Made by a program: the position numbers and the translations under genes. Below the pieces are notes generated by a model, which saw nothing but the letters and a program-made list of their open reading frames with translations, was not told where the DNA came from and did no database searches. Shown in pieces: positions 21,525-33,085 of a stretch of 64,000 nucleotides of DNA. The first letter of the stretch is position 1; every line of letters starts with the position of its first letter. Origin of the DNA: Microbulbifer halophilus (GTDB taxonomy: Bacteria > Pseudomonadota > Gammaproteobacteria > Pseudomonadales > Cellvibrionaceae); assembly GCF_026183675.1 (NCBI RefSeq), contig NZ_JAPIVK010000002.1, positions 43,765 through 107,764 on the forward strand, given 5' to 3'.

Positions 21525-22463
21525 TCAGCCGGGCTTGACCGGCGAAGTGAAGTCACTCGGCTTCAGCGCCAGCAGTGAACAGCTCACTTTCTGCAGCAGG
21601 TTTTCCGCCGTATTGCCCATAATGAAGCCGGGAATACCGGTGCGGGCCACGGTGCCCATCACCAGTATATCGAACTTTTTCTCCTCTACCAGCAGCGGGA
21701 TAAACCGCTCCGGCTGGGCAATGGTGTGGTGCACTTCGATTTCACCGCCGATGCCCGCCGCGTGGATCAACGTATCCAGCTTGCCGCGGTGCTTGGAGCC
21801 CGCCTGCTCGATAATCCGGTCCAGTTCCTCGTCGGAAACATGTAAGGGCACATGATGGCGTAGATACTCGTCCACATCGTATTCCCAGCAGGAAACGACA
21901 TGCAGCGTGCCGCTGCAGATATCGGCCAGGGAGCGGGACAGGCGCAGCAACCGGATGGCCAGATCGTACGCCGTGGCCTCTTCGCACTCCGGGTCCACCG
22001 CCACCAGCACGCGCATGTCCGCGCGCGAGTTCCGGATGGGCCGGCACAACCACACCGGGCAGGGACACTTGCGCAGCAACTCCATATCCATGGCCCGGAA
22101 GCCCTTGCGCTGGGTGTGCCCCTCGACATTCTTGATCACCAGGTCAACCCCCTCCCCCTGCACCCGCCGGATCACCCGCTCCGCCGGTGTGCTGCCGCAA
22201 TCCACCTCAATGGTCACGGCCAGCTCGTCCTCGCCCAGGTTCAGGTTGGCCCGCGCTGCCTCCAGTTCATCGTTGACATCCTTTTTCAGTCCATCGAAAT
22301 AGGCCTCGCTGTAATCGCCGAACTCCTCCGGCAGCGCCGGGCAGACCACCAGTACCCGCAGCGCAGCGCCACTGTAGCGAGCGACACTGAGCGCCTGCAT
22401 GAATCCATCGCTCTCGTCGCCGACGGCGTGGCTGACAAAGAGAATGTTATGAAAATTCCGCAT
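21525..22463 (-). CDS. Tandem-domain universal stress protein (UspE-like)
   Basis: The 312-aa protein has two Usp domains (about residues 1-145 and 150-305), the size and layout of UspE. The second domain keeps the ATP-binding pattern GTVARTGIPGFIMGNTAE. The first has lost most of it, ending CPCPVWLCRP. Such proteins act in stress tolerance; the specific role is unknown. The gene is convergent with the DUF885 gene and is preceded by about 220 bp without a gene. Confidence 0.88.
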   Translation of the reverse strand: MRNFHNILFVSHAVGDESDGFMQALSVARYSGAALRVLVVCPALPEEFGDYSEAYFDGLKKDVNDELEAARANLNLGEDELAVTIEVDCGSTPAERVIRRVQGEGVDLVIKNVEGHTQRKGFRAMDMELLRKCPCPVWLCRPIRNSRADMRVLVAVDPECEEATAYDLAIRLLRLSRSLADICSGTLHVVSCWEYDVDEYLRHHVPLHVSDEELDRIIEQAGSKHRGKLDTLIHAAGIGGEIEVHHTIAQPERFIPLLVEEKKFDILVMGTVARTGIPGFIMGNTAENLLQKVSCSLLALKPSDFTSPVKPG

Positions 22464-22693
22464 AAGCGATCCCCGGGAGCTATAGGCACAATCTGAAACA
22501 GCAGCCCGACAAAAGCTGCCCGGCTGCCCACTATTGATATTGTGGCAGCTGCGCGATGCAAACCGGCGCCGGGAAGGGTCGATGGGTAAATCGTCTGGAG
22601 CGGGTAGCTGGCTGGGGGCGCGAGCGCGGCTGAAGGCAAGGACTGGAATACCCGCCGGCGGGAGCCCGCCCGCAGGCGGGCCACCGGGGCCCC

Positions 22694-23419
22694 TCAGATA
22701 TCCAGCACCTGCTTCACAAACGGAATGGTGATCTTGCGCTTGGCCATCAGTGAGGCGCGATCCAGCTCTTCCAGGCAGGCGAAGAGCGCGCCCGTGTGTC
22801 GCGGCGCGCGGTGGAGTATGTAGAGGGCCACATCCTCCGGCAAGTCAAAGCCCCGCAGGCGGCTGCGGTTCTGCAGCGCGGCCAGCTTGTCGCTGTCGCT
22901 GAGCGGCTGCAACTGGAACACCAGGCCCCACTGCAGGCGCGAGCGCAGGTCGGCCAGCTCGATATCCAGCCCGCGAGGGGACCTGCGTGCGCCCAGCAAC
23001 AACTGGCCGCCGCCGTCCTTGACCCGGTTGTAGAGGTGGAACATGGCTGTCTGCCAGCGGGGATGCCCCTCGAGCAGGTGCAGGTCGTCGATGCAGACCA
23101 GTTCCAGTTCTTCCAGACCGTCGAGGATCACCGATGGCTCCATCGGCAGCAGCTCCGCCAGCGGCAGGTACTGGAAACTTCGACCGGCGGCCTCGGCGTT
23201 CTGGCAGACGGACTGCAACAGGTGGCTGACGCCGCTGCCGGCCTCGCCCCAGAGATAGACGGCCGGATCCGCGCTGTCGCCGGCGGCAAACGCCCTGAGC
23301 GCCATCACCACCTGGCGGTTGGGATCCGCCTCCGGCAGGAAGAAGTTGTCGAAGGTGGCGTCATCCCGCAGGGATACTCCCAGAGACAACTGCTGCGGCG
23401 CGCCTTTATCGGGGGTCAT
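22694..23419 (-). CDS. hda: Hda, DnaA-inactivating AAA protein
   Basis: Hda binds the sliding clamp and triggers ATP hydrolysis by DnaA, preventing re-initiation. The clamp-binding peptide QQLSLGV is at the extreme N-terminus. The P-loop is degenerate, GEAGSGVSHLL without the usual Lys, as in E. coli Hda. A DnaA-like Walker B (LELVCIDDLHLLEG) and sensor regions follow. I use the ATG at 23419 (MTPDKG, 241 aa); a TTG two codons earlier is possible. The upstream DUF2066 gene ends only a few bases before the start, so the two are co-transcribed. Confidence 0.95.
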   Translation of the reverse strand: MTPDKGAPQQLSLGVSLRDDATFDNFFLPEADPNRQVVMALRAFAAGDSADPAVYLWGEAGSGVSHLLQSVCQNAEAAGRSFQYLPLAELLPMEPSVILDGLEELELVCIDDLHLLEGHPRWQTAMFHLYNRVKDGGGQLLLGARRSPRGLDIELADLRSRLQWGLVFQLQPLSDSDKLAALQNRSRLRGFDLPEDVALYILHRAPRHTGALFACLEELDRASLMAKRKITIPFVKQVLDI

Positions 23420-23425
23420 TATCAA

Positions 23426-24520
23426 TCAGTGCCAGCGGTAGCGCAGCGGGTGCTGTGCGCTGCCCAGGGGCGCGCGGTAACCGCTCAGGTCAATGGGGTC
23501 CGCATCGGCCTGCGCCTTCAGCTGGCGATTCAGCGCCAGCGCATCGCGCAGGTTCTGCATACGGGCGGCGGTAGTCAGGGCGAAGCGCATACGGTCGCCG
23601 TCCACCGACAGCAGCTCGGCACTGCTCACCTGTGCCAGCCCCTGCAGGTAGTCGGATGCCCGGGAGTAGTCGGCGAAGCTGTCGACACCGGAGATCTCCA
23701 GGATCACCGCGTTCTGTTTGCCGCTGCTATCCGGGCGCACGGCGTAGCGCTCGGCGAGCAGATCGGCGGCGCCGTCGATACCGCGTATGGCCACCTCCTC
23801 GAGGGAATCGCCGCTGGCATCAAAAGCGTAGCTGCGGCCACCGTGAATCAGCAGCCAGTCCGCCTGCCAGCGATCGCCGGACAGCTCCAGCAACCGCCCC
23901 ATCAGGGTGGCATCGGGACCGTAGCGCACCGCGGCGCGCTCGGCGGCCCGCTCGTCCTGGGCCCAGAGGTTGCCCAGGGGCATATTGCGCAAGTCGTTCA
24001 GGTCCATCACCGGGAATTCCACCGGCAGGCCGCGCTCCATGGCCATGGCATCCAGCGCGGCGAACAGCTCGGGGGAATCCTGCTCGCTCAGCCCGCTGCG
24101 CCCGTTCCGCAGTGTGTCCACGGCCATCCACACCAGGGTGCCGGGGCGGTTGTTGGGCCACACGGGCAACTGCAGCTCGCGGACCCGATCGGAAATGGCG
24201 CGGGGATCGTAGGAAAGGTGTAGAAACAGCTCGTTGTCTTCGCGCCCGTAGCGGTAGCTCTGCAGGTACTGCTGGGCCTCCTGCAGCACCGGCTGCACGC
24301 GGGGATCGCTGCCGATGTCGGTGTCGCCGGTCACCCGCACGAAAATGCGCTCCAGGCCGCGGCTGCCGGCGGCGGCGCGGTCCGAGGCACCGCGGCTGGG
24401 CACCGCCTCGATCACCTCGTACAGATCCGGAATCACGCGGGCCTGGGCGGGCATTACCAGTGCGCAGAGCAGCAGCACCGCCAGTAGCGATGCGGCTCCG
24501 GATCTGGGCAACTGAGCCAT
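23426..24520 (-). CDS. DUF2066-family exported protein
   Basis: The 364-aa protein has an N-terminal signal sequence (LLAVLLLCALVMPAQA) and the DUF2066 arrangement (LERIFVRVTGDTD, YLQSYRYGREDNELFLHLSYD). It sits between hda and the divergent purM, the usual position in pseudomonads and relatives. Function is unknown; a periplasmic location is inferred. The gene abuts hda. Confidence 0.85.
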   Translation of the reverse strand: MAQLPRSGAASLLAVLLLCALVMPAQARVIPDLYEVIEAVPSRGASDRAAAGSRGLERIFVRVTGDTDIGSDPRVQPVLQEAQQYLQSYRYGREDNELFLHLSYDPRAISDRVRELQLPVWPNNRPGTLVWMAVDTLRNGRSGLSEQDSPELFAALDAMAMERGLPVEFPVMDLNDLRNMPLGNLWAQDERAAERAAVRYGPDATLMGRLLELSGDRWQADWLLIHGGRSYAFDASGDSLEEVAIRGIDGAADLLAERYAVRPDSSGKQNAVILEISGVDSFADYSRASDYLQGLAQVSSAELLSVDGDRMRFALTTAARMQNLRDALALNRQLKAQADADPIDLSGYRAPLGSAQHPLRYRWH

Positions 24521-24698
24521 GGAAGTCTCCCCAATACTGCTTATCTGTGGAAGCGGCCGGCTCCGCGGCTGACAACGGAAGGGGCCGATTTGCGGCTATT
24601 GTATCAGTGTCGGCTATTTCTCCCAGTCCCGAGTTCGCACAATTGGCTGAATTTCCACTAGAATACGCGCCTTTTCAACGCCCACCGCAGGATGAATC

Positions 24699-25748
24699 AT
24701 GAGCGATTCCAAGCCGCAACCCCTTTCCTATAAAGATGCCGGCGTCGATATCGATGCGGGCAACGCCCTGGTCGAGCGCATCAAGCATGTGGCCAAACGA
24801 ACCTCGCGCCCGGAAGTCATGGGCGGGCTGGGCGGTTTCGGTGCCCTGTGTGAACTGCCCGCCGGCTACCGACAGCCGGTGCTGGTATCCGGCACCGACG
24901 GCGTGGGCACCAAGCTGCGCCTGGCGATGGACCTGGGGATTCACGACTCCATCGGCATCGACCTGGTCGCCATGTGCGTCAACGACCTGGTGGTGGCCGG
25001 CGCCGAACCGCTGCTCTTCCTCGACTACTACGCCACCGGCAAGCTGAACGTGGATATCGCCGCGGATGTGGTCACCGGCATCGGCCGCGGCTGTGAGCTG
25101 GCCGGCTGCGCCCTGGTGGGTGGCGAGACCGCGGAAATGCCGGGCATGTACGAGGGAGACGACTACGACCTGGCCGGCTTCTGCGTGGGCGTGGTGGAAA
25201 AATCCGAAATCATCGACGGCAGCAGGGTCAGGGCCGGTGACAAGCTGATCGGCCTGGGCGCCAGCGGTCCCCACTCCAACGGCTACTCGCTGATCCGCAA
25301 GGTGCTGGAAGTCAGCGGCGCCGACCTGCAACAGGAGATGGGCGATAAGACCCTGGCCGAGGCGCTGATGGCGCCCACCCGTATCTACGTCAAGAGCCTG
25401 CTCGAACTGATGAAGAGCCGCCAGGTCAACGCGCTGAGCCATATCACCGGCGGCGGCCTGCTGGAAAACCTGCCGCGGGTACTGCCGGAGGGTTGCAGTG
25501 CGCGCATCGACGTGAACAGCTGGGAGCTGCCACCGGTGTTCCGCTGGCTGCGCGGCGCCGGCAATATCGCCCCCCTCGAGATGTACCGCACCTTCAACTG
25601 CGGTGTCGGCATGGTCATCTGTGTGCCAGCAGACGAAGCCGACAGCACCGTCGAGACACTGGAAAAGCTGGGTGAAGACGCCTTCGTGATCGGCGGGATC
25701 GAATCCGCCGCCGAAGGTACCGAAGCCGTCGAACTGGCGGGTCTCTGA
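24699..25748 (+). CDS. purM: Phosphoribosylaminoimidazole synthetase (AIR synthetase)
   Basis: PurM closes the imidazole ring of FGAM with ATP in purine synthesis. The 349-aa protein shows the N-terminal [20 protein letters not shown], the ATP/Mg motifs [15 protein letters not shown] and [20 protein letters not shown], and the C-terminal [24 protein letters not shown] near 24657 may be a -10 box. It is divergent from the DUF2066 gene across 178 bp. Its stop overlaps the purN start by one base. Confidence 0.98.
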   Translation: MSDSKPQPLSYKDAGVDIDAGNALVERIKHVAKRTSRPEVMGGLGGFGALCELPAGYRQPVLVSGTDGVGTKLRLAMDLGIHDSIGIDLVAMCVNDLVVAGAEPLLFLDYYATGKLNVDIAADVVTGIGRGCELAGCALVGGETAEMPGMYEGDDYDLAGFCVGVVEKSEIIDGSRVRAGDKLIGLGASGPHSNGYSLIRKVLEVSGADLQQEMGDKTLAEALMAPTRIYVKSLLELMKSRQVNALSHITGGGLLENLPRVLPEGCSARIDVNSWELPPVFRWLRGAGNIAPLEMYRTFNCGVGMVICVPADEADSTVETLEKLGEDAFVIGGIESAAEGTEAVELAGL

Positions 25749-26413
25749 TGGTTCGGGCACAAAATGGCGGCAAGTGCCGCGTGGCGGTGCTGATCTCCGG
25801 CAGCGGCACCAACCTGCAGGCGCTGATCGACGCGGCCGCCGGGGAAGACGCCGTCTTCTCCATCTGCGCAGTGATCAGCAACAAACCCGGCGCTTACGGC
25901 CTCACCCGCGCCGGCGACGCCGGTATCGCCGCGGTCACCATCAACCACCGCGATTACAGCGACCGCGAGACCTTCGATCGCGCCCTGATCGAGGAAATCG
26001 ACTGCCACACCCCGGACCTGGTGGTGCTGGCCGGCTTCATGCGCATCCTCACCCCGGAATTCGTGCGTCACTTCAGCGGCCGCCTGCTGAATATCCACCC
26101 TTCCCTGCTGCCAAAATACCAGGGCCTTCACACCCACGCCCGTGCGCTGGAAGCGGGAGACCGGGAGCACGGTGCCACTGTGCACTTCGTCACCGAAGAG
26201 CTCGATGGCGGCCCGGCCATCATACAGGCGGTAGTGCTGGTGGAAGCCGGCGATACCCCCGATTCCCTTGCCGGGCGCGTACAGCGACAGGAGCATGTGA
26301 TCTATCCGCTGGCGGTCCGCTGGTTTGCCGAGGGCAGGCTGCGCATGGTGGAGGACCGCTCGGAGCTGGACGGGGAATTGCTCCCGCGCAGCGGCCACCG
26401 GATACAGGGGTAA
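25748..26413 (+). CDS. purN: Phosphoribosylglycinamide formyltransferase
   Basis: PurN transfers a formyl group from 10-formyl-THF to GAR in purine synthesis. The N-terminal VAVLISGSGTNLQALID phosphate-binding loop, the catalytic Asn/His/Asp region (LLNIHPSLLPKYQGLHTHARAL, then HFVTEELDGGPAIIQA) and the normal 221-aa length are all present. Start and stop of the neighbours overlap (TGATG), indicating translational coupling with purM. Confidence 0.97.
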   Translation: MVRAQNGGKCRVAVLISGSGTNLQALIDAAAGEDAVFSICAVISNKPGAYGLTRAGDAGIAAVTINHRDYSDRETFDRALIEEIDCHTPDLVVLAGFMRILTPEFVRHFSGRLLNIHPSLLPKYQGLHTHARALEAGDREHGATVHFVTEELDGGPAIIQAVVLVEAGDTPDSLAGRVQRQEHVIYPLAVRWFAEGRLRMVEDRSELDGELLPRSGHRIQG

Positions 26414-26683
26414 ACAATGGCACTTCTGGCAGTCGGCCGGGTCTACATGACTCGGGGCTCGGTTTCTGAAGCCGGGGCGGGGGCTATCGGCGCATCCTGT
26501 GAGTAAAAAAAGAATATTTCCAATTAATCGAGGCGCCTTTTTACACTCAACACCGCAGGATTCAGTCCCGGTATAGGTTCCGTGGCCCACAATACGCTAT
26601 TGGAGCCCGCTTGCAGGCTCCTACAAGTTGACTTCATCTCACGCCCGCCGTCCGAAGCGGGACACAGACAACCGGAGGTCGCA

Positions 26684-27397
26684 GTGTCGTTTCGTTTGAT
26701 CACCCTCTCTGCCTTCCTGCTCGCCATCACATCCATTCCCGCTCATGCGCAGGAGCTCAAGCCTTTCGAGGCCACCTACGAAGCCAGCTATAGCGGCATC
26801 GGTGTCACCGCCGTGCGCAAGCTCTCCGGCGAGGCCGACAACTGGCGGCTGCAATTCAACGCGGATTCTTTCTTCGCCGATATCCGCGAGTTCTCCCGTT
26901 TCGACAAACGGGGCGGGCAGCTCACCCCGCAACACTACGAATACCACAAGACCGGCCTCGGCAGCGACAGGCACAAGGTACTGCGTTTCGAGCCCGAAGA
27001 GCACCGTGTGATCAATGTCCGCAAAGAGGACCGCACCCTGGAGAATGTGCCAGCGCGGATACAGGACAAACTCAGCTATCAGCTGCAGCTGGCGCTCGAC
27101 ATCGCTGCGGGAAAGGAGGAGTTGCAATACACCGTGGCCGACGGCAAGAAAATCCGCCATTACAAATTTGCGGTAATCGGCAGCGAAACCGTGAAGACGT
27201 CCCTCGGCCCGGTGAAGGCCACAAAAGTGGAGCGCGTCCGGGAAGAGGATGCAGACCGTGAAACCACAATCTGGTTTGCGCCACAATGGGAATACGCACT
27301 GGTAAAACTGGAGCAACAGGAGGAGGATGGCAAAAACTACCAGATCTCTTTGACCAAATTGCTCATCGACGGAAAAACCATCAACGCCAGAAAATAA
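26684..27397 (+). CDS. DUF3108-family exported protein
   Basis: The 237-aa protein has a signal peptide cleaved after AHA (SIPAHA-QELKPFEATYEASYSG). A beta-rich body of the DUF3108 type follows, with LQFNADSFFADIREFSRF and a C-terminal half ending KLLIDGKTINARK. I chose GTG at 26684 because it has a perfect GGAGGT site 6 bp upstream and puts the signal peptide at the N-terminus; an open frame continues to 26582. It often follows purMN in relatives. Function is unknown; a periplasmic location is inferred. A hairpin terminator follows at 27494. Confidence 0.85.
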   Translation: MSFRLITLSAFLLAITSIPAHAQELKPFEATYEASYSGIGVTAVRKLSGEADNWRLQFNADSFFADIREFSRFDKRGGQLTPQHYEYHKTGLGSDRHKVLRFEPEEHRVINVRKEDRTLENVPARIQDKLSYQLQLALDIAAGKEELQYTVADGKKIRHYKFAVIGSETVKTSLGPVKATKVERVREEDADRETTIWFAPQWEYALVKLEQQEEDGKNYQISLTKLLIDGKTINARK

Positions 27398-27493
27398 CCA
27401 TCGCTCCCAAGAACGGGGTTCGGCGCGAAGGAATAACCGTCAACACAAGGGAATAAACGTCAGCGCCAACCAAAAAAGTTCTCACTCCACCGC

Positions 27494-27539
27494 AAAAGCC
27501 GAAAAAAAATGGCATCATTCCATGGATTTTTCGGCTTTT
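27494..27539. terminator. Bidirectional-type terminator
   Basis: AAAAGCCGAAAAA (27494-27506) pairs with TTTTTCGGCTTTT (27527-27539) around a 20-nt loop. A T-rich stretch follows on the plus strand. It ends the purM-purN-DUF3108 unit. The rest of the 311-bp gap before fadL is AT-richer and probably carries the fadL promoter, which I cannot pin down. Confidence 0.7.
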
Positions 27540-27708
27540 AATCTTTATAAAGTCGTCCGCTTCCACTGTTGCTTTTGTTTGGCGCTGCTAGACTTCCGCA
27601 ACATGGAATTCATTGCAATAACTGAAAGCCCGCCAGGGTTTTCCCGCCGCGCGCAGTTGTGGTTTCTGTCTGCGGCGAATCGAAATCAGCAATCTAGAGT
27701 GGGATCTC

Positions 27709-29094
27709 ATGAATAAAAGACTTCTGCGCCGCACTGTTCTGGCCGCGGCAATCAGTACCGCATCCAGCGGCTCCATGGCCGCCGGCTTCTACCTGCAGGA
27801 AACCAGTGCTTCCGGTCTAGGCCGTGCCTTCGCCGCCGAAAACACCATCGGCGACAACGCCGCAATCCTGGCCCGCAACCCGGCGGGCTCCGCTCTGTTT
27901 GATTCCTATACCATTTCCGGCGGCGTCACCTACGTGAATCCGGAGATCGACGCGGAAGGCGATGTCACCTATATTACTCCACTGGGTAACACCACCTTCA
28001 GTAGCAGCGATGACGACTACGCCACCAGCGCCTGGGTACCCAACGCCTATCTGGCCGCGCCCATCAATGACAGCTGGTCCTACGGCCTGGCAATGTACAC
28101 CGACTACGGTCTGGAAACCGACTTCAGTAACAATTTCCTCGTCAGCTCCATCGCCAACAAGACCGAACTGCTGACGGTCAATGTCGCTCCTTCTATCGCC
28201 TACGATTTCAATGACCAGTTCAGCATCGGCCTGGCCGCAAACTTCCTCTACGCGGACGCCACCCTGAAAACCACCATCCCCAACGACTTCCCGCTGGATT
28301 CGGCACTGGGTACCGACCTGGCTGGGTCTACCATCCTGAATCTCGAGGGCGATGACTGGGATGTGAGCTGGACCCTCGGTGCCCTGTGGAATATTAGCGA
28401 ACGCACCCGTTTCGGTATTTCCTACCATGCCGAGCTGGATCCGGAGCTGGAGGGCGACGTGAACTCGGACCTGCTGCCCTCCGCAGTGGTGCCGACACTA
28501 CCGCCATTCGACGACGCCAAGGGCAAACTGACTCTGGACCTGCCAGACACCCTTGAACTGGGCTTCCACCACCGCTTTAACGAGAACTGGGGCCTGGCAC
28601 TGGGCGCTATGTGGACCGACTGGGACGACTTCGAGCGCCTGGAAGCCAATATTCCCAGCGCCAGGCTGGGCGTGAACCCGGAGCCGTTCAACCCGCTGCA
28701 TATCAAGGAAGAAAACTTCGAGAGCGGCTGGCGCTACAGCATCGGCGGTGAATACTACCCCTGCGAGGAAGTCACCTGGCGCATCGGCTATGCCTACGAC
28801 GAAGGCGCCGCCCGCGACGGCCTCAACCCGACCGATGAGACCGCCAATGCTCTCGGACTGCCGATCACCTGGCGCACCCTTTCCATTCCGGACACCGATC
28901 GCCAGTGGATCACCTTCGGCGGCACCTACGAGTTCAACAACCAGTTGAGCGTCGACGGCGGCTTCGCCTACCTGTGGGGCGACGACGAAACCATCCAGGA
29001 GTTCACCGATATTCCGGTACCCACCTACTTTGACGGCGGCACCACCAATATCGAAGCCTGGCTGGCCAGCGTTTCCCTGAACTACGAGTTCTGA
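27709..29094 (+). CDS. FadL/OmpP1/TodX-family outer-membrane transporter
   Basis: FadL-type porins pass long-chain fatty acids or other hydrophobic compounds across the outer membrane. The 461-aa precursor has a signal peptide of about 24 residues (ending SGSMAA). The mature N-terminus GFYLQETSASGLGRAFA and the following NPAG segment form the FadL hatch signature. The rest is beta-barrel, with WGLALGAMWTDWDDF and a final Phe. Unlike E. coli fadL it stands alone, with a strong terminator after it. The substrate is not predictable from the sequence. Confidence 0.93.
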   Translation: MNKRLLRRTVLAAAISTASSGSMAAGFYLQETSASGLGRAFAAENTIGDNAAILARNPAGSALFDSYTISGGVTYVNPEIDAEGDVTYITPLGNTTFSSSDDDYATSAWVPNAYLAAPINDSWSYGLAMYTDYGLETDFSNNFLVSSIANKTELLTVNVAPSIAYDFNDQFSIGLAANFLYADATLKTTIPNDFPLDSALGTDLAGSTILNLEGDDWDVSWTLGALWNISERTRFGISYHAELDPELEGDVNSDLLPSAVVPTLPPFDDAKGKLTLDLPDTLELGFHHRFNENWGLALGAMWTDWDDFERLEANIPSARLGVNPEPFNPLHIKEENFESGWRYSIGGEYYPCEEVTWRIGYAYDEGAARDGLNPTDETANALGLPITWRTLSIPDTDRQWITFGGTYEFNNQLSVDGGFAYLWGDDETIQEFTDIPVPTYFDGGTTNIEAWLASVSLNYEF

Positions 29095-29123
29095 TCGCCA
29101 GTCCCGATCGGCAACTGCCAGGA

Positions 29124-29153
29124 GGGCCGGACAGAGATGTCCGGCCCTTTTTT
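29124..29153 (+). terminator. Rho-independent terminator of the FadL gene
   Basis: GGGCCGGACA and TGTCCGGCCC form a 10-bp stem with a GAGA loop, followed by TTTTTT, 30 bp after the stop codon. Confidence 0.92.
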
Positions 29154-29384
29154 ATGGATGGATACTGCTCCAGTATCGCGTCCGCACGCCGAAGCAACCC
29201 CAGCCCCACATCACAAACCTCCCCACAACAGCACTGCGCCCCTTGTGGATTATTGGCACACTCTGTGCAAAGCATAATGACAAGGATCGAACGGGACCGC
29301 TTTTCAGGCTTTGCCAACGCAGGGCCCGGCGATTTGGTAAAGCGAACTGCTCTTTACGGACCACAAGCTTTCAGGGGAGACCAT

Positions 29385-30599
29385 ATGAAGCGATGTAACC
29401 TTTCACCGCGCCAGCTATTACTGGCGATGGCGATTTGCGCGGCTGCAAACGCCTCCGGTCAGGCCGCCGATACCGTCGAGGTAGAGGAGCTCACGGCCGC
29501 ATCCTTCGGCGAAGCCCTCGACCTTGGCGAAGCCACGCTGGGCTTTCGCGCACGCACCGAACGGGTGGACACCGACGGCACCGGCGCCCTGGACCTGACC
29601 AGCCTCAAGACCCGCCTGACCTATCAATCCGACAACTACCGGGGATTCAGTGCCCTGATCGAAATGGACGATGTCACCCACCTGAGCGATTTCGAGGGTG
29701 GGGTAGGAGATCCCGAGGGCACCGAGGTCAACCAGGTACTGCTCGCCTATGCACTGGGGGAAACGGCGATCAAATATGGGCGCCAGCGCATTCTGCTGGA
29801 CAACCAGCGCTTCGTCGGCGGTGTCGGCTTTCGCCAGAACGAACAGACCTACGACGGCCTTTCAGTAACCGACCAGAGCTTCACCGATACCACCCTGTTT
29901 CTTGCCCATATCGACAATGTGAACCGCATTTTCGGCGAGGACAGCCCGGCGGGCGACCACGGGAATGACAGCTACCTGCTGAACGCAAAGTACAGCGGTT
30001 TCGCCGCCGGCGACCTGTCCGCCTACGCCTACCTGCTCGAAAACGACGATGCCGCCGCCTTTTCCACCGATACCTACGGCCTGCGCTTTGCCGGCAAAAC
30101 CGGGGCAACCGACTACGCCCTGGAATACGCCATCCAGTCCGATGCAGCCGACAACCCGGCCGGTTACAGTGCGGACTACCTGTTGGCGGAGGGCGGCTAC
30201 AGGCTGGGTGACCTCACGCTGAAAGCCGGCTACGAACTGCTGGGCGCGGACGGTGTCGACGGCCAGTTCATCACGCCGCTGGCGACACTGCACAAGTTTC
30301 AGGGCTGGAACGACATGTTTCTCGGCGGCGGCACCGGCAATATTCCCGGCGGTATCGAGGATGTGTACGCGTCGCTGGGGAACTCGCTGGGTGGGGTCGA
30401 GCTGGCCGTCAATTATCACCAGTTGAGCAGTGACGACTCCGGTGTTTCCGGCATGGACGAACTGGGCAGTGAATACGGTTTCGCTGTCGGAGGCAAATTG
30501 GGCTTTGGCAAGCTCAGCCTGAAATACAGCCGCTACACCGCCGACGATTTCAGTGTGGATACCGACAAACTCTGGCTGACGGCCCAGGCGAAGTTCTGA
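29385..30599 (+). CDS. Alginate-export-type outer-membrane porin
   Basis: The 404-aa precursor has a signal peptide ending near ANASGQA. The mature protein starts with an acidic segment and then strands in the order seen in alginate-export (AlgE-like, PF13372-type) porins: RARTERVDTDGTGALD, LKTRLTYQSDNYRGFSALIE, and KYGRQRILLDNQRFVGGVGF with QNEQTYDGLSV. It ends in the barrel-closing aromatic KF. I chose ATG 29385 because GGGGAGA lies just upstream. Whether it exports a polysaccharide or acts as a general porin is not known; no alg genes are nearby. Confidence 0.8.
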   Translation: MKRCNLSPRQLLLAMAICAAANASGQAADTVEVEELTAASFGEALDLGEATLGFRARTERVDTDGTGALDLTSLKTRLTYQSDNYRGFSALIEMDDVTHLSDFEGGVGDPEGTEVNQVLLAYALGETAIKYGRQRILLDNQRFVGGVGFRQNEQTYDGLSVTDQSFTDTTLFLAHIDNVNRIFGEDSPAGDHGNDSYLLNAKYSGFAAGDLSAYAYLLENDDAAAFSTDTYGLRFAGKTGATDYALEYAIQSDAADNPAGYSADYLLAEGGYRLGDLTLKAGYELLGADGVDGQFITPLATLHKFQGWNDMFLGGGTGNIPGGIEDVYASLGNSLGGVELAVNYHQLSSDDSGVSGMDELGSEYGFAVGGKLGFGKLSLKYSRYTADDFSVDTDKLWLTAQAKF

Positions 30600-30618
30600 C
30601 CCGGACGAACCTTTTCGC

Positions 30619-30684
30619 AGGGTGCGCCGTACGCACCGGAGAGGTCCCGCCCCGGGTGGATCGACGGTGCGCACGGCGCACCCT
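30619..30684. repeat. REP-like palindrome (GGGTGCGCCGTACGCACC type)
   Basis: CAGGGTGCGCCGTACGCACC (30619-30638) and GGTGCGCACGGCGCACCCT (30666-30684) are inverted copies of a dispersed repeat. It occurs again at 47118-47221. Confidence 0.8.
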
Positions 30685-30761
30685 ACACCCTTCGGGGAGT
30701 TCGATCGGCCCCGGCCCGGCCATCCCTGGCCGGTCGAGTAATCACGCAGCGAGCATGCTCG

Positions 30762-32657
<1,896 letters not shown>

Positions 32658-32842
32658 TGGCTCCCTCTTTATTAAGCGTTATTGGAATAGCTGTCGCAAT
32701 TTATAGCATAGCTGCCGCGAAAATCGGTCCGGCGGCGCTCGCATCCGCGCAACAACGGCACAAAATTCGCCAGAAAGGGGAGTTTTTGGGGAGATATTCC
32801 AATCGACCGCGGGGCCGGATGGACAGGGAGGGAAATCAAGGA

Positions 32843-32953
32843 GGCAGCCCAACCAGCAACACCCCCGGCACATGATACCACTGCTACCGTTGCTCCCTTC
32901 CGGGCCTGGCGGAGTTCACAGCTGTTCATTGCGGGGGGACCGGAAGGGCCGCC
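32843..32953 (-). ncRNA. ffs: Signal recognition particle 4.5S RNA
   Basis: Read on the minus strand, the ends GGCGGCCC and GGGCTGCC pair over 8 bp. The SRP domain IV signature, CCAGGCCCGGAAGGGAGCAA, includes the GGAA tetraloop region and the conserved AGCA of the internal loop (complement at about 32891-32910). The CCCCCCGCAA and CCGGGGGTGTTGC strands form the lower stem. The boundaries are set by the terminal pairing. A TATAAT (33006-33011, minus) lies about 50 bp upstream, so a longer precursor is likely. This RNA binds Ffh for co-translational membrane targeting. Confidence 0.93.
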
Positions 32954-33005
32954 ACAACATCCTCCGGCCCGGTACACGAAGCACCTCACAACCGAAGAGG
33001 GCGCG

Positions 33006-33011
33006 ATTATA
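33006..33011 (-). promoter_or_regulatory. -10 box of ffs
   Basis: A perfect TATAAT on the minus strand lies about 50 bp before the mature 5' end of ffs. At the right distance upstream is TGGAAC, a poor -35. The queD -10 box (TATAAT at 33048-33053, plus strand) lies only about 40 bp away, so the two divergent promoters share about 90 bp. Confidence 0.55.
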
Positions 33012-33047
33012 GAGACTCAAGGGCGCGAGTTCCAGCCCTGTAACCGT

Positions 33048-33053
33048 TATAAT
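33048..33053 (+). promoter_or_regulatory. -10 box of queD
   Basis: A perfect TATAAT on the plus strand lies 33 bp before the queD ATG. No convincing TTGACA-like -35 is visible. Confidence 0.5.
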
Positions 33054-33085
33054 GTGCCCCGCAATTTCGTTAGCCAGAGAGACCC

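Noticed and set aside
22796-24223. Long plus-strand open frame across hda and the DUF2066 gene
   Set aside because: It is the antisense shadow of two well-supported genes; the composition is Gln/Ala/Val-rich with no domain.
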